From Micromonospora sp. WMMD1155 (lineage in GTDB: Bacteria > Actinomycetota > Actinomycetes > Mycobacteriales > Micromonosporaceae): DNA of 64,000 nt. The stretch spans positions 2,888,501 through 2,952,500 of the forward strand of contig NZ_CP120742.1 of NCBI RefSeq assembly GCF_029581275.1, read 5' to 3'. The notes under the pieces were generated by a model. The model did no database searches. It was given only the letters and a program-made list of their open reading frames with translations, and was not told the DNA's origin. Shown one piece after another: positions 61,659-64,000 of this stretch. Both the position numbers and the translations under genes were made by a program. Position 1 is the first letter of the stretch; the number at the start of each line of letters is the position of its first letter.

Positions 61659-62915
61659 TCACTCGGTCGTGACGGCTCTGAGCCGGCCGAGCAGGTAGGC
61701 CCGCTCCGGCTCGGTGCCGACCAGCTCCAACGCGCTGCGGTACGCCTCGGCGGCCTCGTCGTACCGGCCGAGCCGGCGCAGCAGGTCGGCCCGTGCCGCC
61801 GGATAGGGATGGTGGCCGCGCAGACGCGGATCGTCGGCCAACCCGTCGAGCAGGGCGAGCCCCGCCTCCGGCCCGTCCCGCATCGCCACCGCGACAGCCC
61901 TGTTCAACGCGACGATCGGCGAGGGCACCAGGTCGAGCAGCACGTCGTAGAGCGCCACCACCTGCGGCCAGTCGGTGCCGGCCACGTCCGCCGCCTCGTC
62001 GTGCAGGGCGGCGATGGCGGCCTGCAACCCGTACGGGCCGGGGGTGGGCCCGGTCAACGCGACCACCACCAGCCCGCGCCCCTCCTCGATCATCGGGCGG
62101 TCCCAGCGCCCGCGATCCTGGTCCTCCAGGAGGACCATCGCGCCGTCCGGCCCGGTCCGCGCGTGCCGCCGGGCATGGACCAGCAGCATCAGACCGAGCA
62201 GCCCGGCGACCTCCCGCTCGGCGGGCAGCAGCCGTCGAAGGATCCGGCCCAGCCGGATGGCCTCCTCGGCCAGGTCGATCCGTTGCAGATCCGGGCCGGA
62301 ACTGGCCGCGTACCCCTCGGTGAAGACCGAGTAGACGGCCTGGAGCACCGTCGGCAGCCGACTGGGCAACTCGTCCTCGCCGGGCACCCGGAACGGGATA
62401 CGGGCGTCCCGGATCTTCCGCTTGGCCCGGACGAGTCGCTGGGCCATCGTCGCCGGTGGCACCAGGAAGGCCCGGGCCACCTCGACCGTGGTGAGACCGG
62501 CGAGGAACCGCAGGGTGAGCGCCCCGCGGTCCGGCGCGGCCAGGGCCGGGTGCGCACAGGTGAAAAAGAGCGCCAACCGGTCGTCGGGCAGGTCGCGGTC
62601 CGCGTCGGCGGGTGGGGCGGGGTCGGCCCGTTCGGCCTCGGCCCGGAGTACGGCGAGCCGCGTCGCCAACACCCTGTCGCGTCGCAGCCGGTCCACCGCC
62701 CGTCGCCGGGCCGTGGTGAGCAGCCAGGCGCCGGGCCGGCTCGGAACGCCGTCGGTCGGCCAGTGCACGAGCGCCGCCTCGATGGCCTCGGACGCGACCT
62801 CCTCGGCCAGGTCGAGGTCCCCGAAGCGGTGCACGAGCGAGGCGAGCAGTCGACCGCGTTCCTCCCGGAAGACCGCCTCCACCGACGACCCGACTGCTGC
62901 CTCCCCGTCCGTCAT
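61659..62915 (-). CDS. ECF42-type RNA polymerase sigma factor with DUF6596 tail
   Basis: A 418-residue extracytoplasmic-function sigma factor. Region 2 lies at about 15-85 (VEAVFREERGRLLASLVHRF; TTARRRAVDRLRRD) and region 4 at about 125-175 (LTLRFLAGLTTVEVARAFLV). The C-terminal 240 residues are a helical TPR-like extension, typical of the ECF42 group and needed for its activity. It is preceded on the same strand by a DGPF/YCII gene two bases away, the standard partner of this group. Confidence 0.9.
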   Translation of the reverse strand: MTDGEAAVGSSVEAVFREERGRLLASLVHRFGDLDLAEEVASEAIEAALVHWPTDGVPSRPGAWLLTTARRRAVDRLRRDRVLATRLAVLRAEAERADPAPPADADRDLPDDRLALFFTCAHPALAAPDRGALTLRFLAGLTTVEVARAFLVPPATMAQRLVRAKRKIRDARIPFRVPGEDELPSRLPTVLQAVYSVFTEGYAASSGPDLQRIDLAEEAIRLGRILRRLLPAEREVAGLLGLMLLVHARRHARTGPDGAMVLLEDQDRGRWDRPMIEEGRGLVVVALTGPTPGPYGLQAAIAALHDEAADVAGTDWPQVVALYDVLLDLVPSPIVALNRAVAVAMRDGPEAGLALLDGLADDPRLRGHHPYPAARADLLRRLGRYDEAAEAYRSALELVGTEPERAYLLGRLRAVTTE

Positions 62916-62917
62916 GG

Positions 62918-63274
62918 TCAGCCCGGCATGTCGAATTCGAAGATCGGGCGAACCTGGACCGAGCCGGTACCGATGGCACCGGGGCTGCGGGCCGCCCAGT
63001 CCAACGCGGCGTCGAGGTCCGGCACGTCGATGACGTCGTACCCGCCGAGCAGTTCCCGGGTCTCGGCGAACGGCCCGTCGGTGATCGTGCGCTCACCGCC
63101 GGGGCCGACCTGCACCGTCGTGCAGGTGGTCAGGTCCTGCAACGGGTACCCGGAAACCCAGACCCCGGCGTCCTTCATCTCCCGGTCGTAGCGGATCCAG
63201 TCCTCGACCGTGCACCCGTTGTCGACTGCCTCCCCGTCGGCCACGGGACTCATGAACAGCAGCATGTACTTCAC
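62918..63274 (-). CDS. YCII/DGPF-domain protein, partner of ECF42
   Basis: A 118-residue protein starting MKYMLLFMSP, with ITDGPFAETRELLGGYDVID (the DGPF motif) and a ferredoxin-like alternation of strands and helices. DGPF proteins are co-transcribed with ECF42 sigma factors and probably help regulate them; the mechanism is not known. It ends two bases before the sigma gene. Confidence 0.88.
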   Translation of the reverse strand: MKYMLLFMSPVADGEAVDNGCTVEDWIRYDREMKDAGVWVSGYPLQDLTTCTTVQVGPGGERTITDGPFAETRELLGGYDVIDVPDLDAALDWAARSPGAIGTGSVQVRPIFEFDMPG

Positions 63275-63351
63275 GTTCTGGCTCCTCTCGGTACGGCAGG
63301 TCGCCGTACAGCATGACGACGATCGGCGCCCGGGGATGTCGACACGGCACG

Positions 63352-64000
63352 TCAGATTTCTCCCGGCCGGACCGGCCGGGCGGGTTCGGGCCGCTCGTCG
63401 CGGCGATCCACCCGTCGCTCGAACCAGGTCACGCCGATGAGGAGCACGGTCAGCAGGGCGAGCGCCGCCAGTGGCGGCAGGGAACGGCCGACCGGCAGCA
63501 GGACCAGCGGCAGCACAGCCACGACGACCTGCGTCGGGTAGATCGTCCAGAGGGTCAGTCGGCGGAAGGCAAGTCTGCTGAGCAGGTAGACGGCCGCGCC
63601 GGCGTAGAGCGCGGTGGCCGCCTCCCAGCCCAGCGGATCGGCCTGCCCAGACCCCTCGGTGAGCCGGCCGATCACCTCCTCGATGCCGAGCGCGACGTAG
63701 ATCGCCCCGATGATCAACGGCGAGTGCCCGAGGCCGTACGCGTCACCGGCGACGTGGCCGCGTCGGTCATCCGGCACGTTGCGGACGGCCTCCCGGGCGG
63801 CGGGCGCCAGTCGGTCGAAGTAGAGCCACCACAGACACACAGTGCTGGCGAGACCGAGCAGCGCGGCCGTCACCGCCGCACTGACCGGCGCCATCGTCCG
63901 CGGCCCCGCACCGGCGGAGATCAACGATTCGCCCAGCGCGATGATGAGCACCAGACCGAACCGCTCGGTGAAGTGGCCCACGCTGCGCAAATGCCACGGC
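63352..64000 (-). CDS. Second LtrA-family membrane protein (N-terminus outside the window)
   Basis: The visible 216 residues contain VGHFTERFGLVLIIALGESL, the second LtrA signature, and about six hydrophobic segments. The first part of the gene lies beyond base 64000. It ends in a proline- and arginine-rich tail. It is only distantly similar to the LtrA protein at 38023-39174. Confidence 0.82.
   Translation of the reverse strand, partial: PWHLRSVGHFTERFGLVLIIALGESLISAGAGPRTMAPVSAAVTAALLGLASTVCLWWLYFDRLAPAAREAVRNVPDDRRGHVAGDAYGLGHSPLIIGAIYVALGIEEVIGRLTEGSGQADPLGWEAATALYAGAAVYLLSRLAFRRLTLWTIYPTQVVVAVLPLVLLPVGRSLPPLAALALLTVLLIGVTWFERRVDRRDERPEPARPVRPGEI

Overview
The window is high-GC DNA from an actinobacterium, most probably of the Micromonosporaceae (inference from the GC-rich codon usage, the type VII secretion locus with DUF6177- and DUF6507-like partners, the GH62/CBM13 secreted hydrolase and the ECF42/DGPF pair). 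It divides at about 32.1 kb into two unlike halves.

Bases 1 to about 32,114 look like the right-hand part of an integrative and conjugative element (ICE) of the T4SS type. The left 8 kb carries the end of a conjugation operon: a membrane-protein tail, a PrgI-like protein, a VirB4-like ATPase and a TraG/VirD4-like coupling protein, then a replication-relaxation protein, an unknown protein and a truncated A24 prepilin peptidase. The cargo follows. Module A (8.85-14.0 kb) is a restriction-modification block: SF2-type ATPase, CBS protein with a HEPN-type R-x4-H motif, PD-(D/E)XK nuclease, Vsr-like endonuclease and Dcm-type cytosine methyltransferase. Module B (14.6-16.1 kb) is a helical carrier protein, a stand-alone SCP1.201/DddA-like cytidine deaminase and an Imm1-type immunity protein, followed by an uncharacterised protein with its own HEPN-like motif. 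Module C (18.1-28.0 kb) is a complete three-gene pPIWI-RE system (nuclease, DinG-like Fe-S helicase, PIWI protein) with a divergent XRE-ImmA/IrrE regulator and an unknown partner. Then come a DUF6907 protein, a decayed flavin monooxygenase next to an ArsR regulator, and a PLD-fold protein. The element ends at 32,070-32,114 in a 45-base 3' fragment of a tRNA-Arg(ACG) gene, followed by what was that tRNA's terminator. The complete tRNA and the integrase are expected to the left, outside the window.

From 32.1 kb on the genes look like chromosomal backbone. They include a DUF5937/ArsR regulator divergent from an MFS exporter across a palindromic operator, a MerR regulator, a hemerythrin-like protein, two LtrA-family proteins (the second cut by the window end) and a secreted GH62 arabinofuranosidase. 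At 41.3-53.6 kb lies a type VII secretion locus: EccD, a ParA/MinD-like ATPase, a three-ATPase EccC and accessory proteins, facing a convergent substrate operon of two WXG100-like proteins, a DUF6507-like protein, a YwqJ-type deaminase toxin with a repeat linker, and a YwqK immunity protein with a decayed second copy. The last 10 kb holds a methyltransferase, a lipoprotein, HupE/UreJ, a secreted purple-acid-phosphatase-like enzyme, a DUF916 cell-surface protein, a quinone oxidoreductase, a HAD phosphatase and an ECF42 sigma factor with its DGPF/YCII partner.

The strongest candidates for new biology are the pPIWI-RE module with its apparent regulator, the CBS-HEPN/SF2 ATPase pair inside the restriction block, and the stand-alone deaminase/Imm1 cassette. 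All assignments were made by reading motifs; no database search was run.
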